A stretch of DNA of 64,000 bases. It comes from Rhodomicrobium sp. R_RK_3. Its GTDB lineage: Bacteria > Pseudomonadota > Alphaproteobacteria > Rhizobiales > Rhodomicrobiaceae. How positions within the stretch are numbered: the first letter of the stretch is position 1; each line of letters starts with the position of its first letter. The notes under the pieces are model-generated. The model was given only the letters and a program-made list of their open reading frames with translations, had not been told where the DNA came from and searched no databases. The stretch lies in contig NZ_MWLK01000006.1 of assembly GCF_002198715.1 (NCBI RefSeq), forward strand, positions 286,486-350,485. The letters are read 5' to 3'. The position numbers and the translations under genes were made by a program. Shown one piece after another: positions 18,420 to 29,883 of the stretch.

Positions 18420-19198
18420 TGCGCCGTCTCCGCCTCGCGATCCTCGTTGCCGCCGGCTTGGCGCTGCTCGCCTTCGCGCGACCGTCCTCCGCCCAGGACC
18501 GCGCCGAGGCCGTCGAGGCCGACATGTCCTCGCGCGAGATCTCGATCAAATCGGATTTCACCGGCGCCGAGATCGTGGTGTTCGGCTCGGTCGACGGCAG
18601 CAAACGGACCGACAGCGATCCCGATTATTACGACGTCATCATCGTGATCCGAGGCCCCGCCGAAACCGTGATCGCGCGCAAGAAGGAGCGTTTTGCCGGG
18701 ATCTGGGTCAATGGCCCCTCGGAGGGCGTCACCGAACTGCCCAGCTTTTACGCCGTGCTCTCGACGCGCCCGCTCACCGAGATCGCCGACATGGAGACGC
18801 TGCGCAAATACGGCGTCGAATTCGATCCCAATCCGGCCTCCTGGGGCGGCGCCAAAATGGCGGAAGAATTCGCCGACGCCATCGTCCGCATCAAGAAGCG
18901 CGACGGGCTGTATATCGAGAAGCCGGACGCGGTGAAGTTCCTCGGCCGAAGCCTGTTCCGGGGCAACATCACTCTGCCGGTCAAGGTGATCGAGGGCGAC
19001 TACACCGCGACCATCTACCTGTTGCAGGCGGGCAAGCTGCTCAGCCGCGACGACGTAACCCTGACGGTGAAGAAGGTTGGGCTGGAGCGGATCTTGGAAA
19101 CCCTGGCCTTCGAGCGGCCCTGGCTCTACGGGTTCATGGCCGTGCTGATGGCCGTCGCCTGCGGTTTTACCGGTTGGATGCTGTTCGGGCGGAGTTAG
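18416..19198 (+). CDS. TIGR02186 family membrane-anchored protein
   Basis: A 260-residue protein with a cleavable-looking signal (LAILVAAGLALLAFARPSSA before QDR), a long periplasmic domain beginning EAVEADMSSREISIKSDFTG, and a C-terminal membrane helix (about 238-257, LYGFMAVLMAVACGFTGWML). Conserved segments are GAEIVVFGSVDG, YYDVIIVIRGP, RFAGIWVNGPS and LPSFYAVLSTRPL. The family is uncharacterised but sits next to TauE/SafE exporters across Hyphomicrobiales, so a partner or extracytoplasmic subunit is likely (inference). Its start overlaps the exporter stop (ATGA); ATG at 18419 is an equal alternative. Confidence 0.88.
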   Translation: MMRRLRLAILVAAGLALLAFARPSSAQDRAEAVEADMSSREISIKSDFTGAEIVVFGSVDGSKRTDSDPDYYDVIIVIRGPAETVIARKKERFAGIWVNGPSEGVTELPSFYAVLSTRPLTEIADMETLRKYGVEFDPNPASWGGAKMAEEFADAIVRIKKRDGLYIEKPDAVKFLGRSLFRGNITLPVKVIEGDYTATIYLLQAGKLLSRDDVTLTVKKVGLERILETLAFERPWLYGFMAVLMAVACGFTGWMLFGRS

Positions 19199-19217
19199 GG
19201 CGGCCCGCAGACCGCCA

Positions 19218-19790
19218 TTAATCCGCCAGCACGTCCGCTGATGCAGTCACCGCGATCCGCCGCACGCCGGCCGCAAAGCCGTTCAGTGTCGCATTGTGGT
19301 GGGCGATGATCTGGTCGAAGCGCAGGTCGCCCCAGTCGCCGGTCATGTGACAATCGGCCAGCAAGGTAACGTCGTAGCCGAGGCCGACGGCGCGGCGGCA
19401 GGTCGTGTCGATGCAGAACTGAGTGGAATTTCCACCGATGACGAGATGGCCGATCCGGGCGGCCTGGAGCCGGTCATGAAGATCCGTGTCGTGGAAGGCG
19501 TCCGGGCTCGACTTCTGCACGACCGATTCCCCGGATAGGGGCGCCACCTCCTCGCGGATCGGCCAGCCTGGGCTGTTCGTCTCGAGCGGTTCGCCCGGCC
19601 CCTCATTGTGCTGCACGAAAATGACCGGGACGCCAGTGCCCCGCGCCCGCGACAGGACCTTCTTCAGCCGCAGCACCATCTCCGTCTGCGCCTTCACGAT
19701 GAGCGGCTGCCGTTCGCGCGAGCCCGAATAGTCAAGTACACCGTTCTGGACGTCGACGATGATAAGCGCGGTGGCCAAGGGCTTCTCCAT
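19218..19790 (-). CDS. Cysteine hydrolase of the isochorismatase family
   Basis: A 190-residue isochorismatase-like hydrolase (nicotinamidase fold). Catalytic residues are Asp13 in LIIVDVQNGV, Lys in VVQKSSPDAF and Cys in STQFCIDTTCRRA. Members hydrolyse amides such as nicotinamide, N-carbamoyl compounds or isochorismate; the substrate is not predictable here. It is a single gene, convergent with the TIGR02186 gene (19-base gap) and divergent from the LysE exporter, with a family A repeat in the divergent gap. Confidence 0.9.
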   Translation of the reverse strand: MEKPLATALIIVDVQNGVLDYSGSRERQPLIVKAQTEMVLRLKKVLSRARGTGVPVIFVQHNEGPGEPLETNSPGWPIREEVAPLSGESVVQKSSPDAFHDTDLHDRLQAARIGHLVIGGNSTQFCIDTTCRRAVGLGYDVTLLADCHMTGDWGDLRFDQIIAHHNATLNGFAAGVRRIAVTASADVLAD

Positions 19791-19859
19791 CGGTGGGTCG
19801 GGCGGCGCATGTCATAGCATGTGATCGCGGCAAGCTTTTGTTAGCCTGCCGCCCTGCTA

Positions 19860-19952
19860 GTCGCCCAGGCCGTCAGAGCCTATTCGCATCGCCGCTTGCC
19901 GCAGCGTTTGCCGGTTCGGCATTGGGCCCCCGTTCTGTCGGCCGGGGCAACG
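19860..19952. repeat. Dispersed imperfect inverted repeat, family A copy 2
   Basis: The sequence runs from GTCGCCCAGGCCGTCAGAGC to TCTGTCGGCCGGGGCAACGG with ATTGGGCCCC between. It is degenerate compared with copies near 25.8 and 32.4 kb and lies in a divergent intergenic region. Confidence 0.5.
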
Positions 19953-20049
19953 GAGTATGGCATCGGAGAAGTCGACGCAGATCCGCGATCCATTGTAAAC
20001 CTCCTGTACCGGCGCCGCTTTCGTCACAACCATCGAATTGGAACACCCC

Positions 20050-20661
20050 ATGGAGCTATCGTCGCTGCTTATTTTCGCAGGCGCGCTGTTCGTCTCCGCC
20101 GGGTCGCCCGGGCCGAGCGTCGCCGCGCTCGTCGCCCGCGTTCTGGCGCGCGGCCATCGCGACGTGCTGCCGTTCCTGGCCGCGATGTGGATCGGCGAGG
20201 CGATCTGGTTGTCGCTGGCGGTCTGGGGCATGAGCACCGTGGCGCAGTCCTTCCACCTTATCTTCCTCGCCATCAAATGGCTCGGCGTCGCCTATCTTGC
20301 GTATCTCGCCTGGCGCATGTGGAATGCGCCGTCCCATCTGGATGAAGGCAGCGTCCCCGAGCGCCGCTCCGCCGCAAAAATGTTCGCCGCAGGCCTCGCC
20401 ATCACGCTCGGCAATCCGAAGGTCATGCTGTTTTACATGGCGCTGGTGCCTTCGATCATCGACCTGACGCGCCTAACCATGCTCGGCTGGGCGGAACTCA
20501 CCGCGACCCTGATCCTGGTTCTGATGGCCGTCGATATCATCTGGGTGGCGATGGCGGCCCGCGCCCGGCGCTACCTGCGCAGCCCGAGCGCCATACGTCT
20601 CGCAAATCGCTGCGGTGCGGGTATGATGGCGGGAGCCGCTGCTGCGATCGCGGCGCGATAG
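20050..20661 (+). CDS. LysE/RhtB family amino acid exporter
   Basis: A 203-residue inner-membrane exporter of the LysE/RhtB type with about six helices. The N-terminal signature is ALFVSAGSPGPSVAALVARV, followed by the conserved GAMWIGE-like segment (AAMWIGEAIW), KWLGVAYLAYLAWRMW and GLAITLGNPKVMLFYMALVP. The ATG at 20050 is preferred to an upstream TTG. Exported substrates are usually basic or neutral amino acids or homoserine lactones and cannot be fixed from sequence. A GNAT acetyltransferase starts 19 bases after the stop and is probably co-transcribed. Confidence 0.9.
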   Translation: MELSSLLIFAGALFVSAGSPGPSVAALVARVLARGHRDVLPFLAAMWIGEAIWLSLAVWGMSTVAQSFHLIFLAIKWLGVAYLAYLAWRMWNAPSHLDEGSVPERRSAAKMFAAGLAITLGNPKVMLFYMALVPSIIDLTRLTMLGWAELTATLILVLMAVDIIWVAMAARARRYLRSPSAIRLANRCGAGMMAGAAAAIAAR

Positions 20662-20680
20662 GAGGATGTGGCGACGGCCC

Positions 20681-21139
20681 ATGATGATCATCCCCGCTGA
20701 CTTCGACGACCTTCGGCTTAAGGCCTTGCTGCACCTGCATCTTGGTGGAATGCACGCGAGTTCGCCGCCCGGAAGCGTCTATGCGCTCGACTTGTCTGGT
20801 CTCAAGGCGCCCAGCATCAGCTTCTACGCGGCTTGGGAGGGCGAAACGCTGCTCGCCATGGGCGCGCTAAAGGAGCTCGATGCTCTATCCGGGGAAATCA
20901 AGTCGATGCGGACCGACCCGGCGCATCTGCGCCGGGGCATTGCTACGGCGATGCTCGATCACTTGCTCGCCGTTGCAAAATCGCGGGGCTATCGCCGCGT
21001 CAGCTTGGAAACCGGCTCAGGGCCCGCCTTCGAACCGGCCCTCGCCCTATACCGCCGGCGCGGCTTCCTGGATGGAAGCCCGTTCGGCGATTACGTTCCA
21101 ACGGAATTCAACCAGTTCCTGCATCTCGATCTCGCGTGA
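20681..21139 (+). CDS. GNAT family N-acetyltransferase
   Basis: A 152-residue acetyl-CoA-dependent acetyltransferase. The acetyl-CoA-binding motif A is MRTDPAHLRRGIATAMLDHL, and motif B is GYRRVSLETGSG with ALALYRRRGFLDGSPF. The N-terminus MMIIPADFDDLRLKALLHLH matches the YsnE/YpeA-like group. It is close behind the LysE exporter and convergent with the PdeM-like gene (15 bases). The substrate is unknown; an amino acid or antibiotic-like amine is possible. Confidence 0.88.
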   Translation: MMIIPADFDDLRLKALLHLHLGGMHASSPPGSVYALDLSGLKAPSISFYAAWEGETLLAMGALKELDALSGEIKSMRTDPAHLRRGIATAMLDHLLAVAKSRGYRRVSLETGSGPAFEPALALYRRRGFLDGSPFGDYVPTEFNQFLHLDLA

Positions 21140-21154
21140 CCGGCGCAGGCAAAG

Positions 21155-21901
21155 TTAAGCGGCCATCTCTTCCAGCAACTGACCCGAGGCGACCTGGCTG
21201 ACGCGGCCGGCATGGATCGACCAGACGAACAGCCCTTCATGGCCGAGCAGCGGGTCGAAAGCCGAGCCGAGCACGTTCGAGCCGGCCGAATAGGCACCCA
21301 TCGACGGCAGAATCAGCCGGCTGCCGTTCGAAACGAAGCAGCGGCCGCGCATCAGATGGCCATATTCGGAGATCTGCGCGACGGGGTGCATCCGGCCCGC
21401 GATCTCGTGGCTGACGGGCGCCTTCACCGGCTCATAGCGGAATTTGATTCCGCCGACGGTCAGATGCGGAACGACCGTGCCGCCGAACATTTCCGGCACC
21501 TCGGCCTGATCCGGGCCGCTGACCCAGAACCATTCGCGGTCTTCCATCAGGTCGAACAGCCAGTCGCCGTCATGAGCGGTCAGGCGCACGTCGCTGTCGC
21601 CGCAAAAGCTGTCGCCCAGCGCGATGACGCGGTGCGGATCGAAGCGGTCGAGCGCCTCTTCCAATTTTTCGAAGGACGAGCCCGTATCGTAAGGCGGCAA
21701 CACGACGCCGTCCTCGGACAAATAAGAGCCTTTTTCGAGGTGGAGGTCGGAGACGATCAACGTTTTTTCGGCTGGCCAATAGAGGGCGCCGGTGCGATCG
21801 GCGATGAAGGATTTGCCGCAAAGCAGGACGCGGCACGAGCCGGTGTCGAGAGCGGTCTCGTCAACGGTTCGCAGATAGACTGCGCTATGCATGGATCTCA
21901 A
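21155..21901 (-). CDS. PdeM-like metallophosphoesterase with altered active-site motifs
   Basis: A 248-residue member of the family called ligase-associated DNA damage response endonuclease PdeM. The scaffold is clear: ALYWPAEKTLIVSDLHLEKG (Asp52, His54), VVLPPYDTGSSFEKL, RVIALGDSFCGD, and RCFVSNGSRLILPSMGAYSAG. Metal-binding motifs that are normally GNHD and GHLH read SGPDQ (128-132) and AGRMHP (168-173), and the usual GDSFHD is GDSFCGD. Loss of these ligands predicts weak or no phosphodiesterase activity unless the metal site was rebuilt. No ligase, helicase or exonuclease partner adjoins it. ATG at 21892 is an alternative start. Confidence 0.8.
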   Translation of the reverse strand: MRSMHSAVYLRTVDETALDTGSCRVLLCGKSFIADRTGALYWPAEKTLIVSDLHLEKGSYLSEDGVVLPPYDTGSSFEKLEEALDRFDPHRVIALGDSFCGDSDVRLTAHDGDWLFDLMEDREWFWVSGPDQAEVPEMFGGTVVPHLTVGGIKFRYEPVKAPVSHEIAGRMHPVAQISEYGHLMRGRCFVSNGSRLILPSMGAYSAGSNVLGSAFDPLLGHEGLFVWSIHAGRVSQVASGQLLEEMAA

Positions 21902-22265
21902 AGCCCCTTAACTGCTGCAGTCGGTCAGGCAGCGGCCCGCAACGAATCTAGGGACTAAAGGCGGGCCTGGTAACATTATGCGTGAATTTATGACTGATTC
22001 GCGGCGGTTTGTGTTACGAAAAAGTCCCAAGGGAAGCGAATTATTGCGGGCGCTTCGCCGTTTCTGCCATCTTTGTGCCTAATTCGTTCGGGCCGGCTTG
22101 CGGCATATTTGGCACGTTGGGAATCTTATCAGGCCGGAATATCCCGCGCAAATCACCGCAGCCGGAACGTCCCCGGCGCCGACGAAGCGGCGATTGACCG
22201 CGCGGCGGATTCCGCCGAAAAGACTCCATTGGCTTCGGCTCGTCGGCACAGCGCTTGGGTGGATT
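21902..22265. other. Intergenic region between pdeM-like and DUF6460 genes
   Basis: 364 bases between divergent genes. An AT-richer part at about 21970-22030 could hold promoters. I see no gene, strong hairpin or repeat-family copy. Confidence 0.3.
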
Positions 22266-22556
22266 ATGGAACGGTTTCTTGGCGGCAGTCCGCTTGCGGT
22301 CTTCGTGCGGCTCATCATCATCTCGACCATCACCGGCATCGCGCTGAGCGCGGCCGGCTTCAACCCGCGCGACCTCTTGTCCATCATCCCGGACCTCATC
22401 CACCGAATCGCCAATTTCGGTTTCGAGTGGGTGGAGACGGCCTTCAACTGGTTCCTGCTCGGCGCGGTCATCGTCATCCCGGTGTGGCTGATCCTGCGCT
22501 TCCTGAAATTCGTCGCCGGCGACACCGATAAGGGCGATGCCAAACCGCGTTCCTGA
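22266..22556 (+). CDS. DUF6460 domain small membrane protein
   Basis: A 96-residue protein with two hydrophobic helices, FVRLIIISTITGIALSAAGF and WFLLGAVIVIPVWLILRFL, separated by a loop with NPRDLLSIIPDLIHRI. It matches the small rhizobial membrane family with DUF6460; no function is known. The ATG at 22266 (MERFLGGSPLAVF) is the natural start, since the upstream in-frame part is basic and non-conserved. It ends seven bases before the MATE exporter and is likely in one operon with it. Confidence 0.75.
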   Translation: MERFLGGSPLAVFVRLIIISTITGIALSAAGFNPRDLLSIIPDLIHRIANFGFEWVETAFNWFLLGAVIVIPVWLILRFLKFVAGDTDKGDAKPRS

Positions 22557-22562
22557 CCGCTG

Positions 22563-23909
22563 ATGGATGCCGCGACCGAGCGAGGCGGCCCGGCGCCGCT
22601 GACCTATGCGCGCGTGCTGGCGATCAGCCTGCCGATCATCCTCTCCAACATCACCACGCCGCTGCTCGGCCTCACCAACACCGCCGTCATCGGCCAGTTG
22701 GGTGAGGCCTATCTGATCGGCGCGGTGGCGCTCGGAGCGACCATCTTCACGCTGCTGTTCTGGGCCTTCGGCTTCCTGCGCATGGGCACGACCGGCCTCA
22801 CCGCCCAGGCCGACGGCGCGGGCGACCAGGCCGAGGTCAGCGTCAATCTCGCCCGCGCGCTGCTGCTGGCCGGGGGCGCGGGGACGTCGCTGCTGCTGCT
22901 GCAAGCGCCGCTCGACTGGCTGTCCTTCTCCCTGCTCGATGCGACGCAGGCGGTCGAAGCGGAGGCACAGACTTATTTCGCCATCCGCATCTGGAGCGCA
23001 CCGTTCGCGCTGGCCAATTACGCATTTCTCGGCTGGTTCATCGGTCTCGGCCAGACGCGGACGGCGCTCGTTCTGCAGGTGGTGCTGAACGGGGCGAATG
23101 TGGCGCTGAACATCGCCTTCGTTTCCTGGCTCGGCTGGGGCGTGGCGGGCGTCGCCATCGGCACAGTCATCGCCGAGGCGATGGCGGCGGTGCTCGGCGC
23201 TGTCATCGCCGCCCGCGAATTGCGCCGCCGCGCCGCGCCGATCGACTGGCGCGCGGCGCTCCGGACCTCCGGCCTGATGCGGGTGCTGGCGGTCAATTCC
23301 GACCTGATGGTGCGGACGCTCTGCCTGCTTTTCGCCTTCACCTTCTTCACCGCGCAGGCCGCGAAAGCCGGCGAGATCATCCTCGCGTCCAATGCCATCC
23401 TGTTGAATTTCCTCAATGTTTCCTCCTACCTGCTCGACGGCTTCGCCTTCGCCACGGAGGTCCTGACGGGGCGCGCGATCGGGGCCGGCCAGCGCGCGGC
23501 GTTCCTGCGGGCGATCAGGCTGTCTTCGGTCTGGGCGGCGGGGGTGAGTTTGGTGGTAAGCGCCGGATTTCTCCTCGGCGGCGGCGCGATCATCGACGCG
23601 ATGACGACGAATGCGGAGGTGCGCGAGACGGCGCGGCTCTATCTGCCCTGGGCGGTCGCGGCGCCGGTCGCGGGCGTCGCCTGCTTCCAGCTCGACGGCA
23701 TCTTCATCGGCGCAACCCGGACACGGGACATGCGCAACATGATGCTGGTGAGTTTGGCGCTATTCCTGGCGGCGTGGGCTCTGCTGACGCCTGCCTATGG
23801 CAATCACGGCCTGTGGGCGTCGATCATCGTGTTCTTCATCGCGCGGGCGCTGACGCTGGGGGCGTATTATCCGGCGCTGGAGCGGGCATCGTTCGGCCCG
23901 CGCCCTTGA
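22563..23909 (+). CDS. MATE family efflux transporter (DinF-like)
   Basis: A 448-residue multidrug and toxic compound extrusion protein with twelve expected helices in two homologous bundles. Recognisable parts are RVLAISLPIILSNITTPLLG at the N-terminus, LTNTAVIGQLGEAYLIGAVA, NYAFLGWFIGLGQTR and SYLLDGFAFATEVLTGRAIG. The Asp in LLDGFAFATE is typical of DinF-type members, which couple export to H+ or Na+. It follows the DUF6460 gene by seven bases and is convergent with pyrD across a large inverted repeat. Confidence 0.9.
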   Translation: MDAATERGGPAPLTYARVLAISLPIILSNITTPLLGLTNTAVIGQLGEAYLIGAVALGATIFTLLFWAFGFLRMGTTGLTAQADGAGDQAEVSVNLARALLLAGGAGTSLLLLQAPLDWLSFSLLDATQAVEAEAQTYFAIRIWSAPFALANYAFLGWFIGLGQTRTALVLQVVLNGANVALNIAFVSWLGWGVAGVAIGTVIAEAMAAVLGAVIAARELRRRAAPIDWRAALRTSGLMRVLAVNSDLMVRTLCLLFAFTFFTAQAAKAGEIILASNAILLNFLNVSSYLLDGFAFATEVLTGRAIGAGQRAAFLRAIRLSSVWAAGVSLVVSAGFLLGGGAIIDAMTTNAEVRETARLYLPWAVAAPVAGVACFQLDGIFIGATRTRDMRNMMLVSLALFLAAWALLTPAYGNHGLWASIIVFFIARALTLGAYYPALERASFGPRP

Positions 23910-23915
23910 CCCTCC

Positions 23916-24002
23916 TTGTCATTCCCGCGAAAGCGGGAATCCAGCATCCTTGAGGGGCCTGCCGTGGACCCGGCTGGATTCCCGCTTTCGCGGGAATGAC
24001 AA
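23916..24002. repeat. Long perfect inverted repeat, family B copy 1
   Basis: A 30-base arm (23916-23945, core ATTCCCGCGAAAGCGGGAAT) is repeated exactly inverted at 23973-24002 with 27 bases between. Each arm is itself a small palindrome. It lies exactly between the convergent MATE and pyrD genes and could terminate both transcripts. Confidence 0.85.
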
Positions 24003-24019
24003 GGGAAGTGACGCGGCGC

Positions 24020-25099
24020 TCACAATTCAAGCGCGGCCCAGCGCTCGGCGTCCTGGCCTCTGAGCGGATCGAGACTCGCGGCGCCCGCCTGCTCCATCGC
24101 CGCGATCAGCCGCTGCTTGATCCCGCCGATCAGCCCGCCGCCTTCATAGATCATCCCCGTATAAAGCTGGACCAGCGACGCTCCGGCGCGGATCTTGGCC
24201 AGCGCCGCCTCGCCCGAATCCACCCCGCCGACTCCGATCAGCGGCACCCTGCCTTCGGTCAGCAGATGCACCTTGGCCAGCACTCGCGTCGCGCGCTGGA
24301 ACAGCGGCCGTCCGGACAGGCCGCCCGCCTCGGCCCGATAGGACGCGCGGGGGATTTCGGCGCGTGAGATCGTGGTATTGGTGAGGATGATGCCGTCGAC
24401 CCGATGCGCCATCAGGCAGGCGACGACCGGCGGCAGATCATCGTCATGGATATCGGGCGCGAGCTTGACCAGGATCGGACGGCGCGGCTTCCCGGCGGTC
24501 AGCGTCTCGCGCTCGCGCATCAGCCGGGTGAGCAGCGCGTCGAGACGGTCCGGCGCTTGCAAATCGCGCAGGCCGGGCGTGTTGGGCGAGGAGATGTTGA
24601 CGGTGAAGTAGTCGGCAGCGCTGTAGAACACGGCAAGCCCGGCGGCAAAATCCTCGATCGGCTCGGCGCTGTCCTTGTTCGCCCCGATATTGACGCCGAC
24701 AACGCCAGCCGGCCGGGTCGCCAGCCGCGCCATCGCCGCCGCATGGCCGCCGCTGTTGAAGCCGAGCCGGTTGATGACGCCGCGCTCGCGGATCAGGCGG
24801 AAGACGCGCGGGCGCGGATTGCCCTTCTGCGGACGCGGCGTCACCGTGCCGATTTCGGTGAAGCCGAAACCCATCGCCAAAAGCGCGCCGGGCACGCGCG
24901 CGTCCTTGTCGAAGCCTGCCGCCATGCCGAGCGGGTTCGGGAATTTGAGACCCCATAGCGCTTGCGCTAGCCTCGGATCGTCGGCCTGCCCGCGCGGGAA
25001 AACCCCGCGTTCGAGCGCGCGCAAGGTCAGCTCATGCGCGCGCTCCGGATCGAGGAACAACAGGCCCGATTGGGCAAGATCGATGAAGCGGCCGATCAC
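24020..25099 (-). CDS. pyrD: Quinone-dependent dihydroorotate dehydrogenase (class 2)
   Basis: A 359-residue FMN enzyme oxidising dihydroorotate to orotate at the membrane, the fourth step of pyrimidine synthesis. The N-terminal helix region (DLAQSGLLFLDPERAHELTL) is the quinone and membrane-binding part of class 2 enzymes. Signatures are GLKFPNPLGMAAGFDKDA, GTVTPRPQKGNPRPRVFRL, NRLGFNSGG, VNISSPNTPGLRDLQ, KLAPDI, TNTTISR, GGLSGRPL and LIGVGGVDSGEAALAKI. Its start overlaps the stop of the DUF952 gene by ATGA, so the two are translationally coupled. Confidence 0.96.
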   Translation of the reverse strand: MIGRFIDLAQSGLLFLDPERAHELTLRALERGVFPRGQADDPRLAQALWGLKFPNPLGMAAGFDKDARVPGALLAMGFGFTEIGTVTPRPQKGNPRPRVFRLIRERGVINRLGFNSGGHAAAMARLATRPAGVVGVNIGANKDSAEPIEDFAAGLAVFYSAADYFTVNISSPNTPGLRDLQAPDRLDALLTRLMRERETLTAGKPRRPILVKLAPDIHDDDLPPVVACLMAHRVDGIILTNTTISRAEIPRASYRAEAGGLSGRPLFQRATRVLAKVHLLTEGRVPLIGVGGVDSGEAALAKIRAGASLVQLYTGMIYEGGGLIGGIKQRLIAAMEQAGAASLDPLRGQDAERWAALEL

Positions 25100-25443
25100 G
25101 GTCTCGCCTCGGCGGGGAGGATGGGCTGGCCGCCATCGCCGAGCGGCAACTCATGCGCCCAAAGCGCCGAGGCGACCGGAAAGGCGCCGTAGAAATGCGG
25201 GAACAGCGCGCCGCCGCGCGAGGCCTCCCATTTCAGCCCGCCGCCGAGCCGGTCGGCATCGACCGCGACCAGCACGAGATCGTCGCGCCCGGCGAAATAT
25301 TTGGCGAGCGTGCCGGGGAGCTGCGCGGCGCTGGAGAAATGGATGAAGCCGTCGCGGAGATCGTCGGCCGAGCCGGCATAGACGCCGGCGGCTTCGGCGG
25401 CGCGCCACTCGTCCCTGCCGCAGAGTTTGAAGATGAGGGTCAT
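25096..25443 (-). CDS. DUF952 domain protein
   Basis: A 115-residue protein of the DUF952 family, small compact proteins resembling ADP-ribosyltransferase-like folds, of unknown function. Hallmarks are MTLIFKLCGRDEWRAAEAAG, DGFIHFSSAAQLPGTLAKYF, LVLVAVDADRLGGGLKWEAS and LFPHFYGAFPVASALWAHEL. It overlaps pyrD by four bases; the pairing is common in alphaproteobacteria. Its 5' end is partly duplicated about 294 bases upstream. Confidence 0.9.
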   Translation of the reverse strand: MTLIFKLCGRDEWRAAEAAGVYAGSADDLRDGFIHFSSAAQLPGTLAKYFAGRDDLVLVAVDADRLGGGLKWEASRGGALFPHFYGAFPVASALWAHELPLGDGGQPILPAEARP

Positions 25444-25474
25444 TGCACCGCCTCGCGCTGGATCAACAAAAAGC

Positions 25475-25621
25475 CCCCTCACCCGGTCGCTTCGCGCCCG
25501 CCCTCTCCCTCGAGGGGAGAGGGCAAGGAAGCCAGCGGTAAACTGTGCGTCGCCCCACATCGGCTTAGCCCTCTCCCCTTGAGGGAGAGGGCGGACGCCG
25601 GCAGGCGGCCGGGTGAGGGGT
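25475..25621. repeat. Imperfect inverted repeat, family C copy 1
   Basis: The arms read CCCTCACCCGG...CCCTCTCCCT and complementary AGGGAGAGGGC...CCGGGTGAGGGG, an element of the CCCTCTCCC type seen between genes of many GC-rich bacteria. Related copies occur at 49.3, 56.8 and 63.9 kb. It sits between the two halves of the mfd/DUF952 duplication. Confidence 0.7.
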
Positions 25622-25643
25622 AAGCCCCTCGCTCCACCGCACC

Positions 25644-25737
25644 TCAAGCCGCCGCTTCACAACACTTGCCAGTTCGGCAACACGCCGTACCAGGTTCCGC
25701 CCTCGTCAAGGCCGCGCGCTTTGAAAATGAGGGTCAT
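25644..25737 (-). pseudogene. Fused fragments: DUF952 start copy joined to mfd tail copy
   Basis: ATG at 25737 repeats the DUF952 start (MTLIFK, then diverging), and the flanking bases upstream (GGGTCATTGCACCGCCTCG in + orientation) match those of the real gene at 25443. From about 25713 down to 25644 the sequence instead matches the mfd 3' end: in one frame NLVRRVAELASVVK against NLVRRLAELAGDVK of Mfd, with the same TTGA stop context. Frames are broken, and the frame from the ATG stops at 25657 after 26 codons. This is a decayed tandem duplication of the mfd-DUF952 junction. Confidence 0.7.
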
Positions 25738-25777
25738 TGCACCGCCTCGCTCTGGATCAACGAAAAACCCTCTCGTC

Positions 25778-25887
25778 CGTCGCCCCGGCCGTCAGAGCCG
25801 GGGCCTACTCGCCTCTCCTCTTGCCGCAGTGCCCGCCGATCGATGATTGGGGCCCGGCTCACCGCTTCGCGGTGTCCGGGACGACGG
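25778..25887. repeat. Dispersed imperfect inverted repeat, family A copy 3
   Basis: CGTCGCCCCGGCCGTCAGAG through GATTGGGGCCCGGCTC to GTGTCCGGGACGACGG. It lies just after the mfd stop on the 3' side, inside the duplicated junction. Confidence 0.65.
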
Positions 25888-25915
25888 CAGAGGACGCAGG
25901 GAACCGGGTGCCCGT

Positions 25916-29485
<3,570 letters not shown>

Positions 29486-29488
29486 GTC

Positions 29489-29746
29489 TCAGCTTTCGAG
29501 GCGATGGAACCGCCTGATGCGCGCGATCATCGGCTGAACGCCCGGCGGCGCCGCATCGCCCTTGATCCAAAGATCGATTTGCGGGTCGGGCAATGCCAAA
29601 AGCTCCTCGAAAGCCGTCAATTCGGCAGCGTCGAAGCCGGCGAGCTCCGCATGTGCGAAGCGCCCGAGAATGAAGTCCAATTCCTTCGTGCCGCGATGCT
29701 GGGCGCGATAGAATGCGCGCTTGATCCGGCTATCCGTACCCGTCAT
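29489..29746 (-). CDS. sdhE: Succinate dehydrogenase assembly factor 2 family protein (FAD assembly factor)
   Basis: An 85-residue SdhE/Sdh5 homologue that helps attach FAD covalently to the SdhA flavoprotein of complex II. The key RGxxE motif is present in QHRGTKELDFILGRF, followed by the helical FDAAELTAFEELLALPDPQI and LWIKGDAAPP. It is the first gene of the sdhE-mfd unit (three-base gap) and divergent from recG across 137 bases, a gene order typical of rhizobia. Confidence 0.92.
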   Translation of the reverse strand: MTGTDSRIKRAFYRAQHRGTKELDFILGRFAHAELAGFDAAELTAFEELLALPDPQIDLWIKGDAAPPGVQPMIARIRRFHRLES

Positions 29747-29883
29747 GCCCTGATGCGCTTGAAGAGGCTTGTGGATGTCCCGCCTGATGAACGCGCCGCT
29801 ATGGCCGGACGATCCCTCGCCGTGATATAGCGCGCTCTGAGGGCGGTGTCAGCTAGCGATATTGTCCGTGCAGCCATATCTAA

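Noticed and set aside
23916..24002. CRISPR repeat unit
   Set aside because: A single pair of inverted arms with no direct-repeat series or spacers.
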